This document shows positions 1 to 10,799 of a stretch of 64,000 nucleotides of DNA, in pieces. The notes under the pieces were generated by a model. The model was given only the letters and a program-made list of their open reading frames with translations, was not told the DNA's origin and did no database searches. This stretch comes from Xiphydria camelus (Eukaryota; Arthropoda; Insecta; Hymenoptera; Xiphydriidae): NCBI GenBank assembly GCA_963678675.1, contig OY783199.1:4099501-4163500 (forward strand), in the 5' to 3' direction. How positions within the stretch are numbered: position 1 is the stretch's first letter; each line of letters opens with the position of its first letter. The position numbers and the translations under genes were made by a program.

Positions 1-57
1 ATTTTCTTGCGAGAAAAAACCATGGCTTAGTCCTAGAATTAAATCGTTTCTCAGTGT
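1..57. mobile_element. MITE family B, truncated right end (B7)
   Basis: The first bases match the terminal part of family B (the segment reading CCATGGCTTAGTCCTAG, then TTTCTCAGTG followed by TA). The left part lies outside the window or is deleted. Full B copies are at 4095, 14912, 58259 and 63089. Confidence 0.6.
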
Positions 58-296
58 ACGAGCTACACGAAGAAAAAAAATTGATTGAATCGATTTATTT
101 GGTTTGAATTACCTCAAGCAATCAAATATTTTCGTAAATTAGATAACTGTGTTCAATTCAATACCTACTCATTCACAACTAATGTATGTTTAATCACTAT
201 AAGTAGATATTTAGTTGCTACAACTTTATATATTTAGTCCGCCATATATGACCATTTATATGCAGTTGGACCCAGTATTTTTTTGTGTGACTAATA

Positions 297-1124
297 CCGT
301 AGAACCGGGGTCAATAGAAACAATTTTGGTAGTTTGAGACTCCGGTGCAAGAAAACGGTTAAGCTTTCTTTAAATTAAAAATAGGGAAAAGTCCGGTAGA
401 CACTAACAGATGACGATGCATATATCGTTTTTGCAAATCTTTCCAAAGATACATTCCATTGGAAATGTCCCTTAAAGTCTTATCCATCGTTTCCTGAAAG
501 TGATAAAGATAAATCTTACTTCGTGGGTCATGGTGGTAAGTTCGAGGAATTTTACTGCAAGGAAGAAGTTTCTTTTTGAATAGAATACAAAATAATTCTA
601 AAAAGTTTAAAAATTCAACAATATACCGCTATTATAAAATAATAAATGATATAAAAGAAAGCAGTGGAGTGGCATGCAAATAGCTGGGCGAATAGAAACA
701 GTCTGTTTCTATTGACCTTAAATTATTTCCAAAAGTGAGTTTATCAACAAGAAAATTATCTCTTGCAAACCTGTTTAGAATTTAGAATTTTGATGAGTGA
801 CTATGCTAACAGGGTATACTAAGGTACCTCTCAGCCAAATATGAATCAACTTACCTGTCTTTTTCAAACCAAAAAATATAAAGTTTTGCGCTACTTTAAT
901 TTGTCGCCTTTTACCAGCTGGTGGATATCGGCCATATTACAGCAGAATTGACAATCTAAACTGCAAAATGTCGCTGGTCATGTATTACGAACCTATCAAT
1001 GAGGAACATCTCGTTTACCGAAGATCGCCAAATTCAAATTGATGCTCTCTAGAGGATTTATTGAATTACGTTCCGAGTTTTTTGTTTCTATTGACCCTTA
1101 AGTTTCTACTACCCCGTTCTACGG
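297..1124 (-). mobile_element. Decayed pogo-like DNA transposon (E1)
   Basis: 828 bp flanked by TA on both sides (295-296 and 1125-1126). The ends are inverted repeats: CCGTAGAACCGGGGTCAA on the left and the complement of CCGTAGAACGGGGTAG on the right, each with a nearby AATAGAAAC motif. On the minus strand, 487 down to about 355 encodes a peptide with MDKTLRDISNGMYLW, like the first helices of the psq-type helix-turn-helix found at the N terminus of pogo/Tigger transposases. The rest of the transposase is missing or scrambled, so this is an internally deleted relic. It sits inside D1 and is therefore younger than D1. A second member is at 56281-56684. Confidence 0.75.
355..487 (-). pseudogene. 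Remnant of pogo-like transposase helix-turn-helix (in E1)
   Basis: The 43-residue reading frame starts with the ATG at 487-485 and contains TLRDISNGMYLWKDLQKRY. It keeps the (A/T)LRDISNG core of the HTH_psq fold but has lost the usual AAKKY second-helix spacing. A pyrimidine-rich tract ending in CAG lies just 5' on the same strand and may be an old intron acceptor. It is non-functional by length. The assignment rests on motif memory and on the matching copy in E2. Confidence 0.6.
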
Positions 1125-1266
1125 TATCTAATCACATTGATTATGCTTATAGTTGCTGTGAATAAATGAGTGTTGACATAAACACGATTTTCCTAACTTA
1201 AATGAATACATTGTTGTTTAATAACTTAAACCAACTAAATTTTCAAACATAGTTTTTTCTTCAGTG

Positions 1267-2009
1267 TACATATATGGCCTTTCGAACTAATGGAAAAGAT
1301 GTGTCATCTAACCTCAGGTCTGAGCATATGATGTATTTATAATAAGTGACCAAAGAACATAAAATATTCCTACTGTTCTAGATACAGAGGTGGTCCAACT
1401 TAAGCGCCGGTCCAAATTCGGTGATTGTCCTCTATGTTGACAAAACGGAAAAAGATTGGGGTAAAGTCGGACACAGAGTCCCGTACAGGGGTGGTGACGA
1501 CGGCGTGGCAAGACCCAGCGTGTAAGGGCGACCGTTTTGTCGGATAATAGAATGAGATCTTAATGCTATCGCTGCGTGACTATGCACTAGAATTTACGAG
1601 AAAGAGAAAGAGAGACATCGAGATGGAGGAACGACCCCAGCACCGAGGGTGGAAAGATCGGAGCAACAGTTACTCGCCGGGGCGCTACTCTGGCCGACCG
1701 GAGATTAGACTAAGCTACGATTGCTCTTACGACGATCCCGTAAAAAGCTCCGAGCTTCCGGAAAATAGTTCTCCCGACGAACTACGGTAGGGTAGATGGA
1801 GAGTGAACGTCTGGAGAGGAAAGAGCGAGAGGGCAACTTCCCGGCGGGGTTCTTCCTCTACCTGTATAAAATAATTAAGCTCGAGTATATTGCGTTTACG
1901 CTATAAAAAATTATCTTTTGTCCAGGGCTTCATAACTTCGAACTACTTTTTCGCGTTTACCGTGTATTGTGCAGTTTTAAACTGGAAAAATGGTTTACCG
2001 TCGTTTCTG
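1267..2009. other. Unassigned DNA, no gene recognised
   Basis: After the D1 end the sequence becomes CpG-rich around 1400-1850. Short open frames (for example 1563-1790) have no recognisable domain or splice context. I see no RNA gene or repeat. Confidence 0.5.
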
Positions 2010-2232
2010 CACTGAGAACAAAATATAATAGATTTGATTAAATAGACGGTTATAAGTAGGGGGAATTTAGATCAAGTTACTTGGGCTAATAATTGGCTTG
2101 AATAGACTACAGCCTATTTACTCCAAATAGCCGTTAATCGTTATGAACAAATTTATTAATTGAAGCAACTAGTTCTGTATTCCCCCACTTGCATACGTTG
2201 ATTTAATTGAATATATCATTTTTTTTTCAGTA
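2010..2232. mobile_element. MITE family F copy F1
   Basis: Starts CACTGAGAACAAAATATA and ends in a T-run followed by CAGTA and TA. The interior (ATCAAGTTACTTGG, CAGCCTATTTACTCC, AACAAATTTATTAATTG) matches the outer parts of F2 at 61025-61505. The left flank is TG instead of TA, probably a mutated target site. It is an inverted repeat and non-coding. Confidence 0.75.
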
Positions 2233-3610
2233 TACCTCTCCGAGAGAAGAGCAACAGTCCGATATAGCCAGCGTAAGCCGATGGGCCCACGCGAGCAATT
2301 TCCTATGACGGACACACATCCGCGACATACAGCTTGTGGAAGTGGGCGACGGAAGTCGCGTTAGGGAAGACGAGGGACGACGGGACATATTCGAAGGCAA
2401 GTTAGTCGTAGCCCGGAGGCTACCAAAGTTTTCAGCGGAATTCGACGCACCCGGCTTTCGGAATCATCCAACGCTGCGGAATCCACACGAGCCAGCTGTC
2501 GAGGGAGAGAAAGAGGGATGGGAGGAGAGCGACTAGATACGAGGAGGAGAACGCTCGGAAGGTTATCGATGATAATTAGAAGAGAGCCCGTGGCTGCGAG
2601 CCCCGCTTCGTCACCCTTTTCCCGCCCGAAGTTAATCGGGGAAATCATTTACGAACTCTTTTTATCCATCCCCCGACCCTTCGACCGTGATACATTTCAA
2701 GCCGCGGGAAGACGAAACGAGGCGATTTAGTTGTAATCCGAGTTTCTCCAGTTTCGCGGTATTGACCCTTACAGATTAAGGTAGATAGCGGCAGCGGGCG
2801 GGGAAGAGCGGTTTAGGCCGAGCTTTTAGTTGGCGGGGTAGTCTCTATAACCGAGGTTTCCGACTAGCCGACGGATCCCCGTTTGACAGTGTGCGTATAT
2901 CGCGGAGCGTTACTAATTGTTTCACGCTCGTCGAGCTCTCGAAACTCATTACCTCTACGACCCGGAGTGCCGGCATACTCATCGTAGGTAAGTGCTCGCG
3001 AGCTTCCGTGTTTTCAGAGTGTTACCGAGCTTATCGGGCTGACAGGGTTACTTCTGCGAGGTTGATTGGAACACGGATTTTGTGTTATGCGCGGTAGTTT
3101 GAAATTACGTGACTCGATCTGCGTGCACTGGATATATCGAGGGAGGCTTTCAATTTACGAGATCACCTCCTCGAGCTTTCGCGAATTAATAGATGTGCTC
3201 GAGATAACGAGTGCTATTAATTATAATATTTCTCGCTCGACGGATCCTCCGACTACTTTACTATCTACGGTTTCACGATGGATATCCATTCGCGTACGCA
3301 AGTGCCAGAGAAATTTCACTCGGAGAAGCAAAGAAGAAAGGAAGGCAGTTACGGAAACAGGGAATTGCTTTCCCCCGAGAAGCATCACCCCTATTTTCTG
3401 CGCGGGAAAGCTAGATAGTACTGTTATATACGGACTAGGGTGTACGTATGCGGTCAGTCACTCTTTGAAGTGCGATCCGCCTGCAAACCGCTCCATCCGA
3501 TGCGGTTCACCGGGAGAACCGATAGTTTATCGATGCGAAACGTGATATTAAGCCAGGCGCGAGGAAGATATTGAATTATGCCTTTCGTGTGAGAAAAATT
3601 CCGTTCATTT
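2233..3610. other. Unassigned CpG-rich DNA
   Basis: About 1.4 kb of moderately GC-rich, CpG-rich sequence. Overlapping frames up to 159 codons (3066-3545) have low-complexity composition and no recognisable domain. No repeat family or RNA gene was found. Confidence 0.5.
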
Positions 3611-3876
3611 GTACGTGTACGAAGATAAAAATTGCAATTCGACCAGTTCTCCTTTAAAACTCTGAAGTATAAAAAAGAAATCATCGTTTTTATACCGAGA
3701 GAACAATTTATTTTTAGTTAATAAATGTCTTTTTAAATATGGCGTACGTGTACGAAGATGAAAATTGCAATTCGACTAGTTCCCCTTTAAAAGCTTGAAG
3801 TATAAAAAAGAAATCATCGTTTCTACATCAAGAAAAAAAATGTATTTGTAGTTAATAAATGTTTGTTTGAATATGG
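3611..3876. repeat. 133-bp tandem duplication that includes one end of MITE C1
   Basis: Positions 3611-3743 and 3744-3876 are near-identical: both carry GTACGTGTACGAAGAT, AATTGCAATTCGAC, AAAAAAGAAATCATCG and then the left end of a family C element up to AATATGGC. The unit therefore joins flanking host DNA and the MITE end, and only the second copy runs on into a full element. Confidence 0.85.
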
Positions 3877-4092
3877 CGAAATAAACATTTTATTGGATCG
3901 AGTAAATATTTGTTAAATGTTATTATATTTATTTGGTACAATTTGATCCTTTGAGGCAACCACACATTTGAAGGAAATAAACATTCAAATAATTATATAA
4001 CATATCTATATTTTCTTCTCCCCTAATGAAATATTTATTTCGCCGTATTTAAAATTACATTTATTAACTGTTAATAAGCTGTTCTCTCGATG
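3826..4092. mobile_element. MITE family C copy C1
   Basis: Follows TA, starts CATCAAGAAAAAAAATG and ends TTCTCTCGATG before TA (4093-4094). It is about 267 bp, an inverted repeat, with the family C interior (GTTAATAAATGTTTG, GAATATGGCGAAATAAAC, AACGAAATATTTATTTCG type blocks). Full copies with intact ends are C2 (29562) and C6 (61185). Non-coding. Confidence 0.85.
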
Positions 4093-4094
4093 TA

Positions 4095-4379
4095 CATTGA
4101 CAGGAATAGTTGTTGGTGCCAAAAAAATGTTTCTTTCAACTAGAAACATGATACAACTTCAGGATCAAGCCATACTTTTCTTCGTGCAAGAAAATATTTG
4201 AGAGGCCCCGGTAATTGTATTTTTCGCGCAGGAAGACTTTCTGTCCCAATAAAGGTGGTTCTTGTGAATCAAGAATATATATTTTTCGACCGAGAATCTA
4301 AATTCTTAAAAATTGTTAAGATCATGTGTTCTTGGTTGAAGAAATATTTTGTTGGGACTGGCAATTATTTCTCTCAGTG
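4095..4379. mobile_element. MITE family B copy B1
   Basis: Begins CATTGACAGGAATAG directly after the TA that also bounds C1, and ends CTCTCAGTG. The interior carries the family B blocks TTCAGGATCAAGCCAT, TTTTCTTCGTGCAAGA and AAGAATATATATTTTTCG. About 285 bp, inverted repeat, non-coding. C1 and B1 share one TA dinucleotide. Confidence 0.8.
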
Positions 4380-5924
4380 TTAAGCTTGGATATCGCGCAA
4401 CCCTTTACTTACTAAATCGACAACACAATGTCCTTTCTTCCTTACCAATTTATCCCCTGCACCCTCGCTAGAGGAATTTCCTCCCCGCTGCAGGATTCTC
4501 GCCGCGTCTTTTGCAGCATTCCTACCGTGCCCCGACGTAACCCCCGATTGTTTGCAGAGGTGAACAGAGACACACGAGAGGGTCGAAAAGAGGTACAAGG
4601 TAAGTGCGGGAGGGAGGAGTAGGTGCAGGGGCCGAGGTTCTCCGACCGACATCAAGTGTTGGCTAACAAGAGCTCGGCGAGAAAGAGAGAGTGAGAGAGA
4701 GAAAGTCCCTCCAACCCTCTCTCCCTTTTATCCCTCGCGCACGACCGGGTCGCGAGACTACTCCGGGGCGAGCGCTATCGAGTGGCCGGAGGGAAGCCCT
4801 TTGCAACCCCTCCGACGGTCTCTCGGCTCTGTTACGACAATGTCGCCCCCGTTCGGGACGATTCGGGACTTTCACGGAGGGTGACTTTACGATTTTCCAA
4901 TCCTTCCGCGCGCCTGGCGCACCCTCCGCCACGGATCGGCGTGTATTAATAGAGAGGGCCGGCGCGATAAGGGCGAGGAAAATAGGCGTGGCGGGGAACG
5001 ACGGTAAACACGGCCGTATATACCTGATAAGACGGTAATTGCTCGCGACTCTGTTCGATAAAGATAAAACATTTTCCACCCCTTTTTATCGCGTGCTCCG
5101 TTCCCCGGAGAAAGTGCGCGGGACGTCCAAAGTCTGACGCCGTCTTTCCAAACCCCTTATACATATACAGTCGAGTCCTGTATACGGAGAGCGGCACACT
5201 GGCGTGTCTCTCGCGCGCGTCAAAGTGTTTAAAGAGAGACGCCCCAGGTGTGGCGGTAGCTTCTTCCCCGCTTTCCATCGTTTTTCCCTCGCTTCACTGT
5301 CCTTTCTACCCTCGTCGCCTCGGTCCCCAACCGCTTCCACACTACGCATCTTTCCTCCCGAGTGGGAAAGAACTTTTATCTCTCCGAGCCCCCCCCCCCC
5401 CCCCCCCCCCCGAAGGTAGCGGCAAAGTTGAGTTTACTTTCTAGGCGTTAGTGCCGGTTCGTTAGCCCCGTGTTATTACGCGAACACAATGTATCGTAAC
5501 TTTTCCGCGGGTAATGGCACGCGAGAATGTACTCCTCCCTCGTCCTTCACCCCCATCGCCTCGTACTATCTCTCGCGTTCGTCCCGAGCTATCGATATTG
5601 TTAAACGTCGAGCCTTTCGCTACCCCGAAGCGATTTTACCGATATAAATACACCGTGCCGTGCTCGGATGCTTGCTAATTATTCAGAGGAGGATGGGGAT
5701 GCTGTAAATATCGCTAAATATTCTCTGTTAAAGTTTATGCGCCTTCGCTTGTTTCTCTTTCCACCGGTTCTCGCGATCGCGCCGCACCGTAACGCGGAAA
5801 CGTTCGCGGTGTAAAGTCGGCGGATTGACGGGGCAACCGAGAGAGGCGAAGCATATTTTACGAGGCGAGGGGTCGGGCGTGACAGGGCAATAACGTAAAT
5901 CTATATTAAATTCTATCTTGAAAC
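4380..5924. other. Unassigned CpG-rich DNA with poly-C tract
   Basis: GC-rich and rich in homopurine and homopyrimidine stretches. It contains a 23-base poly-C run (5389-5411). Overlapping frames on both strands (60-140 codons) are compositional and show no domain. Confidence 0.5.
5389..5411. repeat. Poly-C run, 23 bases
   Basis: Uninterrupted C run visible in the sequence. Its length may be affected by sequencing error. Confidence 0.9.
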
Positions 5925-5943
5925 CTCTCTCTCTCTCTTGCCG

Positions 5944-5973
<30 letters not shown>
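5925..5973. repeat. (CT)n microsatellite
   Basis: Two CT tracts separated by TGCCG, the second about 15 units long. The complementary GA repeats are possible GAGA-type protein binding sites, but nothing here shows this. Confidence 0.9.
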
Positions 5974-5978
<5 letters not shown>

Positions 5979-6579
5979 CGCAATCTCCTCTCCTAGCGTG
6001 GATACCGCTGCTCCAAGATTTCCCACCCACCCTCAGCCCTCCAATATCCGTTCGCGAGAGCGCCACGCGTGTCGCCGGCCCGATATCTATTTTTCGCAGA
6101 AATATGTGGGATTTCACGTGTAGCGCCGCGTATGTGTGCTCTGTGGCGAGGCCAGGAGAGAGGGAGAGGGACGGGGAGACCGCGTCGCGGATATCTCGTA
6201 TTATGCATGCATGCCTTCGCGTGCCGTGACACGAGACGATACAAATATACTTTAATACGCGCGCCCCTTGATCCCACCCTCTTCGCGCGACTCCCCTACG
6301 ACTCTTCCGCTCGCGTTTATCGCTTTTTTCCACACACCGGGAAGCCGCCTGCCACTCTTTTCGCGAGGAACGAACTGCGGGATGTGTCGTGTGTATAGCG
6401 GTACGCCAGAGAGAAACTGTTGCATTTGCGTGCAGGGAGTTATCTTGATTTTTAGCGATTTGTAAGTACGGAGGTGAACAATCCTGCACATCGGTAGCTT
6501 CGATGGAACGCATGAATCACTGCAGTTGAAAGATAGAATAGTCTTGAAAAAGTATTCCATGCGAATTCGGGTTCTCACT
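5974..6579. other. Unassigned CpG-rich DNA
   Basis: Open frames here on the minus strand (5728-6513) run through the CT tract and have repeat-derived RERERE composition. I consider them chance frames. Nothing else recognised. Confidence 0.5.
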
Positions 6580-7095
6580 AATTTTGTTTATTGCACGTTC
6601 GAAAAATTTGGAAGAAATTATTTATCCCGTATTTTTCATTACTCATTTTCGGCCTTTTTTAAGCCTGGAAACGATATTTAAAAATGTAGTTACGTCATTG
6701 CGTTGTAAGACTGCATGGAAGAAATTGAATAGTAACGATTACCAGCCAGAATAGTAAGTAGGTGACAGCTTCGACAATATCGTGTTGAATAATCTGCATT
6801 ATAGTAATGATTACCATTTGAATAGTGACGATTATTATTCTGCAGAATATTCAGCACAATATTATCGAAACTGCCACCTATTTATTATCCTGACTGGAAT
6901 TGTTACTATTCGATTTTCTACGTGTATCTCTCTCGCACTCGTTGCTTGGCATAAGTGCATCTCTCTTGCACGGGCTTATAACTCTGCGAAGATATACAGG
7001 TAGATTACAAATAAATTTGAAAATGTCAATATTTTTGTATGGGAAGACCGAATTCAGGTCAAAAATATATAGACGAAGAATAAATTGCGATTAAT
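6580..7095 (+). repeat. Dispersed repeat family V, copy V1, with foldback W1 inside
   Basis: Shares long blocks with V3 (59758-60113) and, inverted, with V2 (39385-39577): TTCGAAAAATTTG, TAGTTACGTC, CTCGCACTCGTTGCTT and CATAAGTGC. About 185 bp of V1 is an inserted foldback (W1). No open frame is conserved between copies. Confidence 0.75.
6727..6911. mobile_element. Foldback element W1 inserted in V1
   Basis: 185-bp inverted repeat with ends GAATAGTAACGATTACCAG and the complement of GAATAGTAACAATTCCAG. The arms continue inwards (AGTAGGTGACAG against AATAGGTGGCAG) to TGAATAATCTGC. It is absent from the corresponding place in V3, which marks it as an insertion. Its terminus differs from the CACTGAG class. 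Confidence 0.7.
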
Positions 7096-8264
7096 GCGAG
7101 TGTCTCGGCGCGACTATACCGACTAACCTTCGTTTACATCACATTGCTCCCTCTCCAATGATCCGTCTAGTTCAAATCTGAAACTTTCCTCTCGTTTTCC
7201 TTAATCACCTGGAGAAGAGATCGTATTGAAAGTAGGGGTGCAGAGAGAGGGAGAAAGAGAGAGAAGGTCGTACGCGATAAAGAAAGAAAGGGGACGGAAG
7301 AAGCGGAACAGGGTAGAGGGTGAGTGGTGAGTTACGACCTGAGGGGGTGAGAGAGGAGGATGGAAATCGCGATCGGTCACAAGTAAAATCGTCCGAGGGA
7401 AATCTATGAGAAACTTTCCACGGACTAATCTTCCTTTTTAATTGAATTTCTTCGGTAGACTTCGGCGCCGGAAGAGCGAGATACTCTTAATGCTTATAGA
7501 TTTTTCACGAACGAACGTCGGAGGTCGAATGGGTGAGTATAACCTGAGAGGAGCGGACAGGGAAGATCGTAATAACATCTCGGTCTCGCGGAAAGATCTC
7601 ACGTTTTCCCCCCTCGATCGAACCTCCATCCCGCCATACCCTTGAGTGTGATTCGAGAGGGTGGTTGATTATATCGCCTTCGTTGCGAGAGTCTCTCGCC
7701 GCGGGACCGAATTTTCATTTGCGGGAAACTGACCGCACCGATCGTTTTTTGGGGGAGATCCAATCGAGGTCGCCTTATGGCCGCTAATATGTTTGATTCG
7801 AGGGGGCAGAGTGTAAAGGAGGGGTTGCGTGTTAATAATAATATATATCATAGTATAAATATTTCCTCAATTCCGAACAATTTCCATCGAAGTGACGATA
7901 ATTGCCCGCTCCTCTCTCATTACGAAAGTCTCTACTTGGATTCGTTCGTCGAGAAATCTTCCTTCTTTCCCTCCGAATTGCTTCACGGGATTCGGAAGGG
8001 GGAGGGTTGATTTCGCACGCGGGGCTTTATCGTCCTCGCCGGCAAGCCTCGCCCTACCGAGGCGGCTCCGAATTTTCAATTACGTAGAACTGATCGTTTC
8101 CCGCGGGAGATCTAATTAGGCCCGCTTTATTAGCGCCGATATTTCTGATTCGTGTCGAGCATATTGCCTGTGTGCAGTCGACGTCCCATCCGGACCATCG
8201 TATTTCGTTGGGGTGTAAATTCCTCCCTTTCGAGTTCCCAAGACTGTATTTTTTTCGTCCCATC
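7096..8264. other. Unassigned DNA with purine-rich tract
   Basis: A GA-rich purine tract lies at about 7235-7330. The rest is CpG-rich with no recognised gene or repeat. Confidence 0.5.
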
Positions 8265-8292
8265 CACACACATACACACACACACACACAAC
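8265..8292. repeat. (CA)n microsatellite
   Basis: CA dinucleotide run immediately 5' of MITE I1. The element's own CACAGAG end may have been inserted in, or seeded, this tract. Confidence 0.85.
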
Positions 8293-8530
8293 ACAGAGGA
8301 AAATAATTAGTTGTATCTACTAATACCATTATAATACTCGCGAGGTCACTATTTTGGTTCTATTTTCGTATTAATTAAATACTTCTTCCTTGCAATCATA
8401 TACTATTTCACATGATTGTGAGGAAAAAATATCAAATTGATGTATTAAAAGATTTCATTGATATATATAAATAATTACTTGCGACCTCGCAAGTAATTTT
8501 CAACAGATCCAACTAATTCTTGTTCTTCGT
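8292..8530. mobile_element. MITE family I copy I1
   Basis: Starts CACAGAGGAAAATAATTAG and ends TTCTTCGTG. Interior blocks ACTTGCGACC(T/C)CGCAAGTAA, GATTGTGAGGAAAAAAT and ATATAAATAATTACTTGCG are shared with I2-I5. About 239 bp and palindromic. The CGCAAGTAA hairpin segment repeats on both arms in better-kept copies. Confidence 0.8.
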
Positions 8531-9371
8531 GAAGAGGATGAGATGTTTCGAGGAGAAACAAATCAGAAGCAATCCCTGAAATGCCCATGCGATGTAGTTA
8601 CTCGTGCCCGAGCCGCCGCAAGCGCGCAATCCGATGGAAATAAAATAAAACTAGCCGCGATACGTTTCATCGCCGTAAAATGGCAGTGGTACGTATATTT
8701 GAATATCGAGGTGGCCGCTGCGAGGGGCAGCCGGAGATGCGAGATTCGGAGGAATGCTGCTCTATATAACGTATATACGAGATCGAGCTGCGGAAGGGGG
8801 GAGAAAAGAGGGGTGTTGTGCTATAGGAGGGAGGAACTATAGGGAGGAAGAACGAGAGAATCCCGGTAATGTCGAGATACGTATGCGAACGGGGTACATC
8901 CAACTTTTCCGACGTTCGAAGGATTCTTTCCTTTTTACTCTGGTGATCAACTGCGTTTTACTGCCCCTCCTCCGATCCAACCCATTTTTACGGTGAGGAG
9001 GAAACCCGGTTTTAAGTTGGATTACGTTCCGAAGCGGGTTGACCTGTAGCCGCGGGAGGGGGGAGGGAAACTGTATGCTAAGATCCGGCGCAGAGGTCCT
9101 CCTCTCTCATTTTGCCGAGAGTTCGCGCGGGAGAGAATCACCCTCCTCCCTCCTTCGATCTGGTCTTACTGCGCGCGAGGGGTGGATGCGGGGACAAAGG
9201 GAGAGAAGTACGAGTATTTAAGTATTCGTGGCACGTTTCGGGCGCCATTAAATTTTCCTCGGATGATTCTTCATAATTTTCGCGACGCGCCGCTTTGCCG
9301 CAGAAATTTCTGGTGTTGGATTTTTCATTCAAACTGCGTAATGTGTTTTTATACGCGTAGCTAATATAATA
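8531..9371. other. Unassigned CpG-rich DNA
   Basis: Frames of 60-99 codons on both strands show no domain. No repeats recognised. Confidence 0.5.
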
Positions 9372-9631
9372 CACTGAGAAAGATAACCTGGCCAAACAAA
9401 CCAAAATCGTGGAGACCATAACCAAACCATCTGATGAAATATGGATCTTCCATCTGTTTCGTTAAACTGACCATTTTCTGATTAAAATAACTAGGCATGT
9501 AGTTAAAATAACTAAAGGTGTAGTTAAAATAACTAAATATCTGGTTTAACTTACTACTACTTTGCTTAAAATAACTAAAATCGTTTTACCCGATGCGTGT
9601 TTTCATTTTAATCCAGTTATTTGTCTCAGTG
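9372..9631. mobile_element. MITE family A copy A1
   Basis: 260 bp flanked by TA (9370-9371 and 9632-9633). Ends CACTGAGAAAGATAACC and GTTATTTGTCTCAGTG. Interior blocks AAAATCGTGGAGACC, CCAAACCATCTGATGAA and the tandem-like series of AGTTAAAATAACTAAA near the middle are the family A signature. Non-coding. Confidence 0.85.
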
Positions 9632-9929
9632 TAGAGTACAGAATTTGAAACATACGCGATATATATAGTTTTCTGTATTATATGGGCGATAAAATTTAAT
9701 TTTACGCGACACAAATGTCAAGATAGCCATAGCTCACCTTAGTCGTGAAGATGACGCACATTTGGATCTACGAAACAGGTTGATAAAAAATGTGAGTCAA
9801 AAGTTAATAGTTAACGCGACGAAACGGGAGACGTTTATTCTGAAGTCGATTGCGCCGTTATTCCAAAATACCGATATAACCATCGCCTTTGTACCTTCGC
9901 ATCAAGCGTTCTCTTCACGTCCCTTCGAG

Positions 9930-10690
9930 GTAACCCTCCCCCGAGAATCGCCAGCACGTGGACGTGTCAAAGGTGAGCCGTGGGAAACTTTCATTTTTAC
10001 CACCAACTCTAACGATCGGCCGTCTCATAAAAGATTTCACCCCCAGATTTACCCCGTCAAACTTTAACCGTTCCAGAAACTTTCCTTGTCTCGCCGGAAC
10101 TACCTATTTATTATGGATCTCATCACGCGTCGTTCTAGATAAATCTTATATTGCCTATCATCTTAAATATCCTCGATATAGCATCTTCTGTGAGATATGC
10201 TGTTATATTTTGTCGAAATCAATATCGGTCTATTTATTGATATTTATATCCAAACCTTCGAATAATATTATAAGAATCGATGATTGAATCAATAAATGTC
10301 CGCTTCAATTCCTCATATCTCGTTATCTAAGCATTTCTAGAAAAATTGCATACTACACTTTTTTCATCGTCACATTTTGGTCTACAAAATAGGTTGTGCA
10401 TACATTTTTGAAAAAATGAATAGATAACGAGTTAATCGAGGTCAAAGCGGACGATACTATATTTTAAATGGATTCTGGCAATTCCAAGGAATTCGGAACC
10501 GCCACAGCGCATTTTCTAATCGCGTGTTCACCCCACGTTCCAGCAGGAGAACGTACAACCCCCCGGGACTACGTAATGTACGGACCTACCGAAGGTGAGC
10601 GGTCGGCAAACTTTCATCCCTATGTCGGATGTATCGACAACCGAGGCGTCTCATAAAAAATTTCTCCCCGAAATTTTCCCCGTAAAACTC
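9930..10690. repeat. Diverged tandem duplication, about 620-bp spacing
   Basis: Segment 9930-10072 and segment 10540-10690 match in order: AAGGTGAGC then AAACTTTCAT then GTCTCATAAAA then CCCCGTCAAACT or CCCCGTAAAACT. In one frame both encode a similar peptide (SHKRFHPQIYPVKL and SHKKFLPEIFPVKL). Both have a donor-like AAG|GTGAGC. Function unknown; it may be a duplicated exon or an old repeat. Confidence 0.6.
10298..10452. repeat. Inverted repeat (hairpin) between the duplicated segments
   Basis: Arms GTCCGCTTCAATTCC...ATCTCGTTATCTA and the complement, ending AGATAACGAG...AAAGCGGAC. About 155 bp, AT-rich loop, no coding. It resembles family X in style but I could not align it well. Confidence 0.6.
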
Positions 10691-10799
10691 CGCCCGTCCT
10701 TATCGTGCCGTTTGACGACGCGTGGTCCCTCCTTCCCTCCCAAGGCAATAATTTCGAAGGCAGGAAGGAAACCTATACCGGGATAAGGAGAGCGCCCTG

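Larger units (their letters stand above)
66..1266. mobile_element. MITE family D copy D1, split by pogo-like element E1
   Basis: Starts CACGAAGAAAAAAA after TA (64-65) and ends TTCTTCAGTG before TA (1267-1268). The two outer parts (66-296 and 1125-1266) align along their length with the second copy at 54802-55203, for example AAGCAATCAAATATTTT and CCGCCATATATGACCA. Without the inserted E1 the element is about 370 bp. It has no coding capacity. TA flanks and the terminus suggest a Tc1/mariner-type non-autonomous element. Confidence 0.8.

Noticed and set aside
5728..6513. 261-codon minus-strand frame
   Set aside because: Same reason: it spans a CT microsatellite and has RERERE repeats with no domain.
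9762..10067. 101-codon frame as a real gene
   Set aside because: Only its last 14 codons are similar to the tandem partner; the start is in AT-rich DNA and there is no recognisable domain. Kept only as a finding.
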